A stretch of 64,000 nt of DNA from SCGC-AAA076-P13 sp964276145 (GTDB lineage: Bacteria; Pseudomonadota; Gammaproteobacteria; Magnimaribacterales; D2472), in assembly GCA_964276145.1 (NCBI GenBank), contig CAXYDN010000003.1:186001-250000 (forward strand). Direction: 5' to 3'. Position numbers and translations under genes: made by a program. The notes below the pieces were generated by a model. That model had not been told where the DNA came from, ran no database searches, and saw only the letters and a program-made list of their open reading frames with translations. The number at the start of each line of letters is the position of its first letter. The stretch's first letter is position 1. Positions 41,223-50,903 of this stretch are shown one piece after another.

Positions 41223-43049
41223 CTACTCCACCGTAACTGACTTAGCTAAGTTTCTTGGCTGGTCAATATCAGTTCCCCTTAAAAGAGCAACTTCGTATGA
41301 AAGTATTTGAAGTGGAATATTGTAGACAATTGGCGTCATAAAGAAATCGCATTTTGGCATGTGAATCAGCTTCCCTGCTTTTACATCCATATTTACCGAA
41401 GGGTCTGCAAAAACATAAAGAGTACCGCCTCTTGCTTTTACTTCTTCGAGATTTGAAATTAATTTTTCTGCAATTTCGCTCTCTGGTGCTAGGGCAATAA
41501 CAGGCATATTCTCATCAATAAGTGCTAAAGGCCCATGCTTTAACTCTCCAGCGGGGTAGGCTTCTGCATGAATATAACTAATCTCTTTAAGTTTAAGGGC
41601 GCCCTCTTTTGCAATAGGGTAAAAAATACCCCTACCTAAGAATAAAGCGTTATCTTTATTGGCAATATTAGGAGCTATTTCAGTCATTTGCTCCTTTGAT
41701 AAAAGAGCCTCTGCAATAGTTTCTGGTAATAGTCTTAATGCCTTTACGATTCTTCCTCTTAAGACAGGATTTAAATCTCTACTTTTTGCTAAAGATAAGG
41801 CAAGTAACATAAGTCCAGCTAGTTGAGTTGTAAATGCTTTGGTTGAGGCAACCCCTATTTCGGGACCTGCATTGGTGAATAAAGAAAAATCTGATTCTCT
41901 TGCAAGCGAACTTGTTGGAACATTACAAATAGTTAAAGATGCTAGATAGTTTTTTTCTTTTGCATAATTTAATGCAGCAAGCGTATCTGCTGTCTCTCCA
42001 GATTGAGAAATGGTAATTAGTAGCGAGTTATCATCTACGTGCGGATTCCTGTATCTATATTCACTTGCATAATCTATTTGGCAAGGTAATTCTGCTATGG
42101 ATGAAAACCAGTTAGCAGCAACTCTTCCCGCATGAAGACTTGTTCCACAAGCGACAATTTGTATACGTTCAACTTTTGAAAAAAGTTCGCTAGAGCCAAG
42201 GCCAAAAATATTATCCAAAACATCTTCACCGCCAATTCTTCCATCAATAGTGTTTGAGACAGCTTCAGGCTGCTCATAAATTTCTTTTTCCATATAGTGT
42301 CTAAAATCACCTTTAGAGGTTGCTTGGCTAGAAATATCAATGTGGGTTACATCTCTTGATACTTCTGATTTTGATGCATCGTAAATCTTATATTCTTCTG
42401 CTGATATTGATGCAACGTCACCGTCTTCTAAAAAGATAAAGTCATTGGTGAGCTGGGCTATTGCAAGCGGATCTGAGGCTGCAAATATTTCATCGGTTCC
42501 AAGCCCTAATAAAAGAGGTGACTTGTTTCTTGCAACAACTAAATTTGAATTATTATTTAAATCGATAGCTGCTATGGCATATGCTCCCTCTAGTTTTTCT
42601 TTAGCTAGATACATAGCATCGATCATAGAATTATCTTGGTTAATGAAATAATCAAGCATATGAGCTATAAGCTCTGAGTCTGTTTGAGATGTAAATTCAT
42701 ATCCATCATTCATCAAAGATTCTCTTAATTCAACATAGTTTTCTATGATTCCGTTGTGAACTATATAAACTGAGTCTTTAGATTTATGAGGGTGGGCGTT
42801 GACTTCTGAGGGCTCTCCATGAGTTGCCCATCTTGTATGTGCTATACCCAGTTTGCTTTTTGGCTTTTCAGCAATCATCTTGTCTTCTAAAAGCTGAACC
42901 TTTCCAACCGTTCTTAAGTGAGCAATGGAACTTTCTTGATGAAGTGCAATTCCAGCTGAGTCATAGCCTCTATACTCCATTTTATGTAGTCCTTGAACTA
43001 GGAGTTTACCAACATTTCTAGTTGATGCCGCGGCTATGATTCCACACAT
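41223..43049 (-). CDS. glmS: Glutamine--fructose-6-phosphate aminotransferase
   Basis: A 608-residue GlmS, which makes glucosamine-6-phosphate for peptidoglycan and LPS. The N-terminal Cys2 nucleophile of the glutaminase domain (MCGIIAAAS) is present, followed by two SIS domains (VACGTSLHAGR, ISQSGETADT, ALFLGRGIFYPIAKEGALKLKEIS). It ends LAKSVTVE, as in most GlmS proteins. It starts 2 bases after glmU ends. No glmS ribozyme was seen. Confidence 0.97.
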   Translation of the reverse strand: MCGIIAAASTRNVGKLLVQGLHKMEYRGYDSAGIALHQESSIAHLRTVGKVQLLEDKMIAEKPKSKLGIAHTRWATHGEPSEVNAHPHKSKDSVYIVHNGIIENYVELRESLMNDGYEFTSQTDSELIAHMLDYFINQDNSMIDAMYLAKEKLEGAYAIAAIDLNNNSNLVVARNKSPLLLGLGTDEIFAASDPLAIAQLTNDFIFLEDGDVASISAEEYKIYDASKSEVSRDVTHIDISSQATSKGDFRHYMEKEIYEQPEAVSNTIDGRIGGEDVLDNIFGLGSSELFSKVERIQIVACGTSLHAGRVAANWFSSIAELPCQIDYASEYRYRNPHVDDNSLLITISQSGETADTLAALNYAKEKNYLASLTICNVPTSSLARESDFSLFTNAGPEIGVASTKAFTTQLAGLMLLALSLAKSRDLNPVLRGRIVKALRLLPETIAEALLSKEQMTEIAPNIANKDNALFLGRGIFYPIAKEGALKLKEISYIHAEAYPAGELKHGPLALIDENMPVIALAPESEIAEKLISNLEEVKARGGTLYVFADPSVNMDVKAGKLIHMPKCDFFMTPIVYNIPLQILSYEVALLRGTDIDQPRNLAKSVTVE

Positions 43050-43051
43050 AT

Positions 43052-44407
43052 TTAATCCTTTTTCTTAGACCAATTTTCTTTATTATTTTGTTTTGCTCTT
43101 CCCATACCAAGTCCATTGTCTGGAACATCTTTGGTAATTACAGAGCCAGCTGCAACGGTTGCATTTGATCCCACTGTAACCGGCGCCACAAGTGCAGTAT
43201 TGCTGCCAATAAAACTATCATCACCAATAGATGTCTTGTTTTTGTTGGCTCCGTCATAATTACAAGTTATTGTGCCTGCACCTATATTGGTTGATTTTCC
43301 AACTTCTGTATCACCAAGATAGGTGAAATGATTTGCTTTTGAGCCCTCTCCAAGGGTTGAATTTTTTGTCTCAACAAAATTTCCAACTTTTGCTGAATTT
43401 TCTATTTGGCTACCTTCTCTTAATCTGGCATAAGGACCAATAACACAACTTGAACCAATTTTTGCTCCATCAATATGAGAGAAGGCTTCAACCCTAGAAT
43501 CATTTCCAATTGTTGCATTTTTTAATATTGTATTTGGGCCAATGGAAACGTTATCTCCGAGGCTGATATTGCCTTCGAGAATTACATTTACATCTATTGA
43601 GCAGTCATTGCCAACCTTAACATCACCCCTGATATCTAGTCGCAAAGGATCAGAGACTGTGACACCCTGATTCATTAAATCTTCTACTTTCATTTTTCTG
43701 TATAACGCTTCTAGCTCTGCTAGTTCAATTTTACTGTTTGCACCTTTCACTTCATTATTTGATGCTTCGTATGTTTTAATTTTATACCCTTTTTCATTAA
43801 TTATAGAAATTAAATCGGTAAGGTAGAACTCTTGTGCTGCATTGTTATTATTGATTTGGGATAGACCTTCGTCTAAAAGCGATTTTGGTCCACATAAAAC
43901 ACCAGTAAAAATTTCATTTATTTCTCTCTCTTTATCTGTTGCATCTTTTTCTTCAACGATGGATAGGGCATTACCATCGCTATCTTTTTTTACTCTTCCA
44001 TAGCCATATGGATTGTCTAAAATGGTTGTTAGAATTGATAAGCTGTTATTTGATGTTTCTATTAATTGTCGAAGAGTCTTTTCTTGAATTAACGGGACAT
44101 CTCCATATAAAATCAGAACTGTCGATTCAGCGCTCACTTTAGTTATGCCACATTTAACAGCATCTCCGGTTCCAATTGCTTTTGGTTGTTCAGCTATGTT
44201 TATTTCAAGACCATATTCATCAGCTTCTTTAATTACTGAGTCTTTGTCAAAGCCTACAACCAAGGTTATTTTTGGGCTAATTTTCCCTGCTGTTGAGCAG
44301 ATTTGATGAAGCATAGAGGTTCCGCCAATCCTTTGTAGGGATTTTGCTCTATTTGATTTCATTCTTGAGCCCTCTCCGGCTGCAAGAACTATGGTGTGTA
44401 CGCTCAC
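43052..44407 (-). CDS. glmU: Bifunctional N-acetylglucosamine-1-phosphate uridyltransferase/glucosamine-1-phosphate acetyltransferase
   Basis: A 451-residue GlmU, the two last steps of UDP-N-acetylglucosamine synthesis. The pyrophosphorylase signature LAAGEGSRMKS is at 8 to 18, with LYGDVPLI further on; the C-terminal half is a left-handed beta-helix with hexapeptide repeats (IGNDSRVEAFSHIDGAKIGSSCVIGPYARLREGS) and the acetyl-CoA region NYDGANKNKTSIGDD. Placed between atpC and glmS, the common gammaproteobacterial order. Confidence 0.97.
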   Translation of the reverse strand: MSVHTIVLAAGEGSRMKSNRAKSLQRIGGTSMLHQICSTAGKISPKITLVVGFDKDSVIKEADEYGLEINIAEQPKAIGTGDAVKCGITKVSAESTVLILYGDVPLIQEKTLRQLIETSNNSLSILTTILDNPYGYGRVKKDSDGNALSIVEEKDATDKEREINEIFTGVLCGPKSLLDEGLSQINNNNAAQEFYLTDLISIINEKGYKIKTYEASNNEVKGANSKIELAELEALYRKMKVEDLMNQGVTVSDPLRLDIRGDVKVGNDCSIDVNVILEGNISLGDNVSIGPNTILKNATIGNDSRVEAFSHIDGAKIGSSCVIGPYARLREGSQIENSAKVGNFVETKNSTLGEGSKANHFTYLGDTEVGKSTNIGAGTITCNYDGANKNKTSIGDDSFIGSNTALVAPVTVGSNATVAAGSVITKDVPDNGLGMGRAKQNNKENWSKKKD

Positions 44408-44433
44408 AATAAATTAAAGGTTAAATGAATACC

Positions 44434-44847
44434 TTACTGGTTTTTGCGTAATTTTTGAATAGTTTTCAACCTAGCAACTGCTTCAGCAAGTTGCGCTGAT
44501 GCTTTTGCATAATCAAGAGTGGCATCTTTGTTTGCAAGTTCTTGCTCTGCAGCTTCTTTTGCTTTTATAGCTTCAGATTCATCAAGACTGTCAGCTCTTT
44601 CTGCAGTATCTGATAAGACAGTTACTAAGTCTGGTTGAACTTCAAGGAAGCCGCCTGAACAAAAAAAAGCTTCTTCTTCAGACCCATTTTGAACTCTAAC
44701 TGGTCCAGCTGCCAAACCCGTAAGTAAAGGCGTATGTCCTGGAGCAATACCAAGCTCACCAAGTGTTCCGGTTGCATAAACCATAGTGGCTTCGCCGGAA
44801 TATATTTCCTCGCTTGAGGAAACTATGTTGATCTTGATAGTACTCAT
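44434..44847 (-). CDS. atpC: ATP synthase F1 subunit epsilon
   Basis: A 137-residue epsilon subunit: N-terminal beta-sandwich (MVYATGTLGELGIAPGHTPLLTGLAAGPVRV) and C-terminal helices (EAEQ-type, KTIQKLRKNQ). It is the last gene of the atp operon, one base after atpD, and is followed by glmU after 26 bases. Confidence 0.96.
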   Translation of the reverse strand: MSTIKINIVSSSEEIYSGEATMVYATGTLGELGIAPGHTPLLTGLAAGPVRVQNGSEEEAFFCSGGFLEVQPDLVTVLSDTAERADSLDESEAIKAKEAAEQELANKDATLDYAKASAQLAEAVARLKTIQKLRKNQ

Positions 44848-44848
44848 T

Positions 44849-46246
44849 TTATAGAGTTTTAGCCTTTTCTACCGCTTCTTCAATAGTTCCAACCATATAA
44901 AAAGCTTGTTCAGGTAGGTGGTCGTAGTCGCCATTTAATATTCCTTTGAAAGCCTTAATAGTGTCTTCAAGAGAAACATATTTACCAGGTGTTCCAGTGA
45001 ATATTTCAGCAACAAAAAATGGTTGTGATAAGAATCTTTGAGCCTTTCTTGCTCTTGCAACTAACTCTTTGTCTTCTTCGGAAAGCTCGTCCATACCAAG
45101 GATTGCAATAATGTCTTTAAGCTCATTGTATCTTTGTAGAATTTGTTGAACTCCTTGAGCAACATTGTAGTGATCATTACCAACGACAAAAGGATCTAAT
45201 TGTCTGCTTGTTGAATCAAGAGGGTCCACAGCAGGATAAATTCCCAGCTCTGAAATTTGTCTTGAGAGAACAACAGTTGCGTCCAAATGAGCAAAGGTAG
45301 TAGCAGGAGATGGGTCGGTTAAGTCATCTGCTGGAACATAAACAGCCTGAATTGAAGTAATAGATCCTGTTTTTGTAGACGTGATTCTTTCTTGAAGTGC
45401 GCCCATTTCTTCAGCAAGTGTCGGCTGATATCCAACGGCTGACGGCATTCTTCCTAGAAGTGCTGAAACTTCAACACCAGCTAACGTATATCGATAAATA
45501 TTATCAATAAACAATAGAACATCTTTACCCTCGTCTCTAAAGCTTTCAGCCATAGTCAACCCGGTTAAAGCAACCCTTAATCTATTTCCTGGGGGCTCAT
45601 TCATCTGGCCGTATACCATGGCAACTTTTGATTCGCCAAGGTTATCAATGTTAACAACGCCTGATTCTTGCATTTCATAGTAGAAGTCATTTCCTTCTCT
45701 GGTTCTCTCACCAACACCAGCAAACACTGAAAGACCTGAATGTTGAAGCGCAATGTTATTAATAAGCTCCATCATGTTAACGGTCTTACCAACACCAGCA
45801 CCACCAAATAAACCAATTTTTCCACCTTTTGCAAATGGGCACATTAAATCAATAACTTTAATGCCAGTTTCAAGAACATCGTTTGAAACTGATTGATCGG
45901 TATAGCTAGGAGGTTTTCTGTGAATTGGCATCTTTTGTTTTTCACCAATAGGTCCTTTTTCATCAATAGGATTTCCTAGAACATCTACAATTCTTCCAAG
46001 CGTCTCAGGCCCAACTGGAACTGAGATAGGCGCATTAGTTCTTGAGGCTGTTAAACCTCTTTTTAAGCCTTCTGTTGCTCCCATTGCAATTGTTCTAACA
46101 ACACCATCTCCTAACTGTTGCTGAACTTCGAGGGTAATTCCACCCTCGTCAATTAAAAGCGCTTCATATACTTTTGGTATATTATCTTTTTCGAATTCGA
46201 CATCGATAACCGCTCCAATAATTTGTGTAACTGTTCCGTTGCTCAT
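44849..46246 (-). CDS. atpD: ATP synthase F1 subunit beta
   Basis: A 465-residue catalytic subunit. The P-loop GGAGVGKT is at 148 to 155, with GERTREGND, LLFIDNIYRYT and the C-terminal ALEVSALLGRMPSAVGYQPTL pattern. Normal length. It lies 10 bases after atpG. Confidence 0.98.
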   Translation of the reverse strand: MSNGTVTQIIGAVIDVEFEKDNIPKVYEALLIDEGGITLEVQQQLGDGVVRTIAMGATEGLKRGLTASRTNAPISVPVGPETLGRIVDVLGNPIDEKGPIGEKQKMPIHRKPPSYTDQSVSNDVLETGIKVIDLMCPFAKGGKIGLFGGAGVGKTVNMMELINNIALQHSGLSVFAGVGERTREGNDFYYEMQESGVVNIDNLGESKVAMVYGQMNEPPGNRLRVALTGLTMAESFRDEGKDVLLFIDNIYRYTLAGVEVSALLGRMPSAVGYQPTLAEEMGALQERITSTKTGSITSIQAVYVPADDLTDPSPATTFAHLDATVVLSRQISELGIYPAVDPLDSTSRQLDPFVVGNDHYNVAQGVQQILQRYNELKDIIAILGMDELSEEDKELVARARKAQRFLSQPFFVAEIFTGTPGKYVSLEDTIKAFKGILNGDYDHLPEQAFYMVGTIEEAVEKAKTL

Positions 46247-46256
46247 ATTTTTCTCC

Positions 46257-47120
46257 TTAAACTGCTGCTGCGCCGCCGACTATCTCTGAGAGCTCTTGAG
46301 TGATAGCTGCTTGTCTTACGTTGTTATATAAAAGTTCTAATTCTTTAATTAAATCGCCTGCGTTATCGGTTGCGCTTTTCATGGCAATCATCTTTGCTGC
46401 TTGTTCGCATGCGTTATTTTCTATTACTGCTTGATACACCAATGATTCTATATATCTAGTAAGCAATCCATCCAATAATTCTTTTGCCTCTGGCTCATAA
46501 ATATAATCCCACTGTGAAGGATTTGATTCATCCTGCTCTTCTGGTGCGAGGGGGATTAACTGTTCCACGTTTGGTTGTTGGGTCATAGTATTTACAAAAC
46601 CATTTGAGCATAAATAAGCTTGATCAATGTCTCCATTTTTATGCATATCTAAAACAACCTTGGTGAGTCCTATAAGATCATCTGGATTTGGTTTGTCGCC
46701 CAGCTTCTCAGCAACCGCAACTACTTTGCCGCCTACACTTTTGAAAAATCCACCAGCCTTGGTTCCAATTAATGCAAAACAAGATTCTATTCCTTGCTCA
46801 TTAAGTTCAGCTGATTTTGCTATAACTTGTTTGAAAAGATTAATATTTAGGCCGCCACACAATCCTTTATCAGACGAAACAACAATAAAGCATGCTTTCT
46901 TTGCTGTTCTCTCTTCGTAGAAGGGGTGCGGATATTCAGAATTTGCCAAAGCTATATGAGAAATAACATCTTTAATTTTTAAAGAATAAGGTCTGCCTTC
47001 AAGCATAGTATCTTGAGTTTTTTTCATTTTACTTGCAGCAACCATTTCCATAGCCGAAGTAATTTTTTGCGTGCTTTTAATACTCGCAATCTGTTTTCTT
47101 ACTTCTTTTGTATTAGCCAT
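46257..47120 (-). CDS. atpG: ATP synthase F1 subunit gamma
   Basis: A 287-residue rotor subunit with the N-terminal helix ANTKEVRKQIASIKSTQKITSAMEMVAASK and the C-terminal RQAAITQELSEIVGGAAA, both conserved. It has the usual VSSDKGLCGGLN. Preceded by atpA with an 8-base gap. Confidence 0.97.
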   Translation of the reverse strand: MANTKEVRKQIASIKSTQKITSAMEMVAASKMKKTQDTMLEGRPYSLKIKDVISHIALANSEYPHPFYEERTAKKACFIVVSSDKGLCGGLNINLFKQVIAKSAELNEQGIESCFALIGTKAGGFFKSVGGKVVAVAEKLGDKPNPDDLIGLTKVVLDMHKNGDIDQAYLCSNGFVNTMTQQPNVEQLIPLAPEEQDESNPSQWDYIYEPEAKELLDGLLTRYIESLVYQAVIENNACEQAAKMIAMKSATDNAGDLIKELELLYNNVRQAAITQELSEIVGGAAAV

Positions 47121-47128
47121 GATCTAAA

Positions 47129-48673
47129 TTAAAAGGTTTGTGTCTTTTTAAAGTCTTCAACAAGAGCTGTGAATTGACCTTCGATGTCATCATTCCAATC
47201 ACCTGTTGAGTTTATTTGTTTCTCTAGCTCACCTTTCTCAGATGTTAAATATCCATGAAGAGCTTCCTCAAAATCTAATATCTTTTCAACTGCAACATCT
47301 GACATGTAACCTCTATCAGCAGCAAATAGGCTTAAAGCTTGTTGTGCAACGCTCATTGGCGCGTATTGTTTTTGCTTTAATAGCTCTGTGAAGGCCTTAC
47401 CGTTTGCAAGCTGTTGTTTAGTAGCATCGTCAAGGTCTGATGCAAACTGCGAGAAAGCAGCTAATTCACGATATTGCGCTAATGCTGTTCTAACTCCGCC
47501 AGCTAATTTTTTCATGATTTTTGTTTGGGCTGAACCACCTACCCTGGATACTGAAAGTCCTGGGTTAATAGCTGGTCTTACACCAGAATTAAATAATTCT
47601 GTTTCTAGGTATATTTGACCATCAGTAATTGAGATAACATTTGTCGGAACAAAAGCTGAAACGTCACCAGCAAGTGTTTCAATGATTGGTAAAGCTGTAA
47701 GCGAGCCTGTTTTACCCTTTACCTTTCCGTTGGTAATTTGTTCTACATAATCAGCATTAACTCTAGCCGCTCTTTCTAGCAATCTTGAGTGAAGATAAAA
47801 AACATCACCTGGGTAAGCTTCTCTGCCCGGAGGCCTTTTTAATAGTAATGAAACCTGTCTATATGCAACAGCTTGTTTTGATAGATCATCATAAACAATT
47901 AAAGCATCTTCGCCTTTGTCTCTAAAATATTCGCCCATTGTGCAACCTGCATAAGCTGAAAGATATTGCATTGGTGCTGGATCTGCTGCGGTAGCTGAAA
48001 CAACAATAGTGTGTTCCATAGCCCCATACTCTTCGAGTTTTCTTACGACGTTAGCTACTGTTGATTGTTTTTGTCCGATAGCAACATAAATACACTTAAT
48101 ACCTGTCCCTTTTTGATTGATGATTGCATCAATAGCAACAGCGGTTTTTCCAGTTTGTCTGTCGCCAATAATTAATTCTCTTTGGCCTCTTCCAATTGGC
48201 ACCATGGCATCAACAGCCTTTAAGCCAATTTGAACCGGTTGGTCTACTGACTGACGAGCAATAACTCCAGGAGCTACAACCTCAACAGGTGCTGTTCTTT
48301 CAGCTTTAATTTCACCCTTACCATCAATTGGTGTTCCAAGTGTATTTACTACTCTTCCTAATAGTCCTTCTCCAACAGGCACCTCTAAAACCTTACCTGT
48401 GCAAAGAGCTTTTTGTCCTTCAATAATTTCTAGATAATCTCCTAAAACCACAGCACCAACAGAGTCTTGTTCAAGGTTAAGAGCCATGCCCTTTGTTCCA
48501 TTCTCAAACTCTATAACCTCACCATACATAACATCCCCCATGCCATGTATTCTTACAATACCGTCGGAGACACTTACAACAATGCCCTCATTTTTTCTTT
48601 CTGCAGAAAGATCTAAACCAGCAATTTTCTCTTTTAAAACGCTGGAAATTTCTGATGGATTTAATTGACTCAT
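47129..48673 (-). CDS. atpA: ATP synthase F1 subunit alpha
   Basis: A 514-residue alpha subunit. The P-loop GDRQTGKTAVAIDAI is near 170, and FYLHSRLLERAARV, SALPIIETLAGDVSAFVPTNVISITDGQI confirm the identity. Non-catalytic nucleotide site. Normal length. The next gene upstream, atpH, ends 9 bases away. Confidence 0.98.
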   Translation of the reverse strand: MSQLNPSEISSVLKEKIAGLDLSAERKNEGIVVSVSDGIVRIHGMGDVMYGEVIEFENGTKGMALNLEQDSVGAVVLGDYLEIIEGQKALCTGKVLEVPVGEGLLGRVVNTLGTPIDGKGEIKAERTAPVEVVAPGVIARQSVDQPVQIGLKAVDAMVPIGRGQRELIIGDRQTGKTAVAIDAIINQKGTGIKCIYVAIGQKQSTVANVVRKLEEYGAMEHTIVVSATAADPAPMQYLSAYAGCTMGEYFRDKGEDALIVYDDLSKQAVAYRQVSLLLKRPPGREAYPGDVFYLHSRLLERAARVNADYVEQITNGKVKGKTGSLTALPIIETLAGDVSAFVPTNVISITDGQIYLETELFNSGVRPAINPGLSVSRVGGSAQTKIMKKLAGGVRTALAQYRELAAFSQFASDLDDATKQQLANGKAFTELLKQKQYAPMSVAQQALSLFAADRGYMSDVAVEKILDFEEALHGYLTSEKGELEKQINSTGDWNDDIEGQFTALVEDFKKTQTF

Positions 48674-48682
48674 TTTTTCACC

Positions 48683-49219
48683 TTAAAAATTTAATTGGTT
48701 TACAAGTTTATTAACCTTTCCTCTTATAGAAAGGTCTAGTGTTTCATCTCCTATCTTTATAGATAGGCCGCCCATCATTTTTGGGTCTTTTGAAAAATAT
48801 ATTTTGGCATCCTTGCCATAAGTTGATTTTAATTTTTGTTCTATGTTTTCTTTAGCATCTTGACTGGGATCATCAGCAACAAAAACTTCAATTGATTTTT
48901 GATTGTTATGTTTTTCTAACAAGCCTTGATAGATGGTATAAATAGATTCAAGTAAATTTAATCGTTTGTTTTCGGCTAATATTTCTAGGAGTTTTTGTGA
49001 CGTTTTTGAAATATTTTCTTCAAACAAATTAACAAGAATATCTACAACCTCTTGTCTTGATAAGACAGGATTTTCTATAGTATTAATAACACCCTCTGAT
49101 TTAGAGACAGCGGCCATGGTTTTTAGCTCATTTGCCATTTCCTCTAATCTGTTTGACTCATTTGCAGAAGCAAAAAGTGCTTTTGCATATGGTCTAGCCA
49201 GGGGTGTTAGTTCAATCAT
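48683..49219 (-). CDS. atpH: ATP synthase F1 subunit delta
   Basis: A 178-residue delta subunit, which joins F1 to the stalk. N-terminal LARPYAKALFASANES is the family signature, with the C-terminal PKMMGGLSIKIGDETLDLSIRGKVNKL. Separated by 3 bases from atpF. Confidence 0.96.
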   Translation of the reverse strand: MIELTPLARPYAKALFASANESNRLEEMANELKTMAAVSKSEGVINTIENPVLSRQEVVDILVNLFEENISKTSQKLLEILAENKRLNLLESIYTIYQGLLEKHNNQKSIEVFVADDPSQDAKENIEQKLKSTYGKDAKIYFSKDPKMMGGLSIKIGDETLDLSIRGKVNKLVNQLNF

Positions 49220-49222
49220 TTT

Positions 49223-49693
49223 CTATAGTTCCTCGGCTGCTTTTTTGAGAATTTCTTCGTGTTTTTCTTTAGAAATTTCATCGCCAAGAATTTTTTGAGT
49301 TGTATCAATAATAATGTCAGACATTTGCTGTCGTAACTCTTCTTTAGCTTTATTGGTTTCATTCTCAATTGCTGTGGATGCTGAAGCCATTATTTTTTCC
49401 GCCTCTGTCTCTGCTTTTGCTGAAGCATCACCAACTATCTGAGATGCCCTTGCATTGGCTTTTTCAAGAATCTCAGCCGCATCAGATTTTGCTTGATTTA
49501 GTTCCTTATCAAAAGCTAATTTAGCCTCCTCTAATGAATCATCCGCTTTTTTTGCAGCCTCAAGACCGTCAGATATCTTTTTTTCTCTTTCTTGCATAAC
49601 AGCTAATATTGGAGGATAAATATATCTCCAACATATGGCTACGAAAACAATCATGACAACTGCTTGAGCAAGTAAGGTTGCGTTTATGTTCAT
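49223..49693 (-). CDS. atpF: ATP synthase Fo subunit b
   Basis: A 156-residue stalk subunit: a hydrophobic N-terminal helix (ATLLAQAVVMIVFVAICWRYIYPPI) followed by a long charged coiled coil rich in Ala, Lys and Glu (REKKISDGLEAAKKADDSLEEAKLAFDKELNQAKSD). Normal length. Starts 23 bases after atpE. Confidence 0.96.
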   Translation of the reverse strand: MNINATLLAQAVVMIVFVAICWRYIYPPILAVMQEREKKISDGLEAAKKADDSLEEAKLAFDKELNQAKSDAAEILEKANARASQIVGDASAKAETEAEKIMASASTAIENETNKAKEELRQQMSDIIIDTTQKILGDEISKEKHEEILKKAAEEL

Positions 49694-49716
49694 ATTTCTC
49701 TTTTAACTAAATATTT

Positions 49717-49941
49717 TTAAAGAGCAAACAACATGTACATACCAAGACCAACTCCAATCATAGGTACCGCATCGGTTAAACCCATCATTAAAAAGAATCG
49801 GCCCTGAAGAAATGGTGCCAGCTCAGGCTGTCTTGCTATTCCCTCAATAAACTTACTACCAAGAACGCCCACTCCTATTCCAGCTCCAATTGCTGAAAGA
49901 CCCATGGTAATTCCTGCTGCTAATACTTCTATACCTTCCAT
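49717..49941 (-). CDS. atpE: ATP synthase Fo subunit c
   Basis: A 74-residue hairpin of two helices with the polar loop ARQPELAPFL. The ion-binding carboxylate is Asp57 in GLTDAVPMIGVG, as in proton-driven ATPases of Proteobacteria; the Gln/Glu sodium set of Na-type rings is absent. Starts 23 bases after atpB. Confidence 0.97.
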   Translation of the reverse strand: MEGIEVLAAGITMGLSAIGAGIGVGVLGSKFIEGIARQPELAPFLQGRFFLMMGLTDAVPMIGVGLGMYMLFAL

Positions 49942-49964
49942 TTTTTTCTCCTATAAGTTGAGGA

Positions 49965-50903
49965 CTAATGCTCCTCTGTTTCATGTGCCATCGCTAAATA
50001 TGCGATAGTCAACGCCATAAATATAAACGCCTGCAACGCCACAATTAATATGTGGAAAAGCGCCCAAACCAAATGCAAGCCAATGCCAAGCACACCAATT
50101 GGAATGCTGCTAAAAAATAACATTAATGCAATCAAAATAAAGATCATTTCACCAGCGTAAAGGTTTCCAAAAAGTCTTAAGCCTAGAGATATTGGTTTCG
50201 CAATAAAATTAACCATTTCTAAAACAAAATTAACAGGTATTAACCATTTTCCAAAAGGATGGAGCGTCAATTCGGCTATAAAGTTTTTAAACCCTTTAAC
50301 AGTAATGCTGTAGTAAATGGTTAAGATAAATACAGCAAAGGCCATTCCCAGAGTAATATTTGGATCTGTGGTTGGAACAACTTTAAAATAAAATGAATCA
50401 GGGCTTGTTATCCAATCAACACCGCCGCCATCCGCTCCGCCAGAACCTGCAACCGCATATGCAATATGCCCAGCTAAGACTGGCAAGAAGTCAACAGGCA
50501 CCAAGTCCATTAAATTCATTAATAAAATCCAAACAAAAACTGTGAGTGCTAAAGGTGCTATAAGCGTATTTTTAATTGAGCCAAACAATGACTGAACGTT
50601 GTCCTCTACAAACTCTATACACATTTCAACAAAGTTCTGGACTCCGCTTGGAGCTGAGTTAGAGTTCATATCTTTTGGCATAGCCATTTTAAAAACACCT
50701 ATAAAAACAGATCCCAATAGAACTGACCAAAATAGAGAATCAACATGGAACGCCCAAAACCCCATCTTATCCACCATGTATGGGTCACAGGTCCAAAAAG
50801 AATTATAAATACCAGCATCCTCATCAACGCCAACCTTTCCACATGTAAGGTTTGTAAGGTGGTGATTAATGTATGACTCAGTTGTCATTGTGCCTTCAGC
50901 CAT
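49965..50903 (-). CDS. atpB: ATP synthase Fo subunit a
   Basis: A 312-residue subunit a with the essential helix pattern ISLGLRLFGNLYAGEMIFILIALML (Arg of GLRLFGN is the conserved proton-path residue) and the C-terminal QAFIFMALTIAYLAMAHE. It is longer than the usual 260 to 280 residues because of an N-terminal extension with Cys-rich GKVGVDEDAGIYNSFWTCD and a GSGGADGGG loop insert. It shares one base with atpI (TAATG). Confidence 0.95.
   Translation of the reverse strand: MAEGTMTTESYINHHLTNLTCGKVGVDEDAGIYNSFWTCDPYMVDKMGFWAFHVDSLFWSVLLGSVFIGVFKMAMPKDMNSNSAPSGVQNFVEMCIEFVEDNVQSLFGSIKNTLIAPLALTVFVWILLMNLMDLVPVDFLPVLAGHIAYAVAGSGGADGGGVDWITSPDSFYFKVVPTTDPNITLGMAFAVFILTIYYSITVKGFKNFIAELTLHPFGKWLIPVNFVLEMVNFIAKPISLGLRLFGNLYAGEMIFILIALMLFFSSIPIGVLGIGLHLVWALFHILIVALQAFIFMALTIAYLAMAHETEEH

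Noticed and set aside
41223..43049. A glmS ribozyme or other riboswitch ahead of glmS
   Set aside because: Only 2 bases separate glmU and glmS, leaving no room for a leader; regulation must be different.
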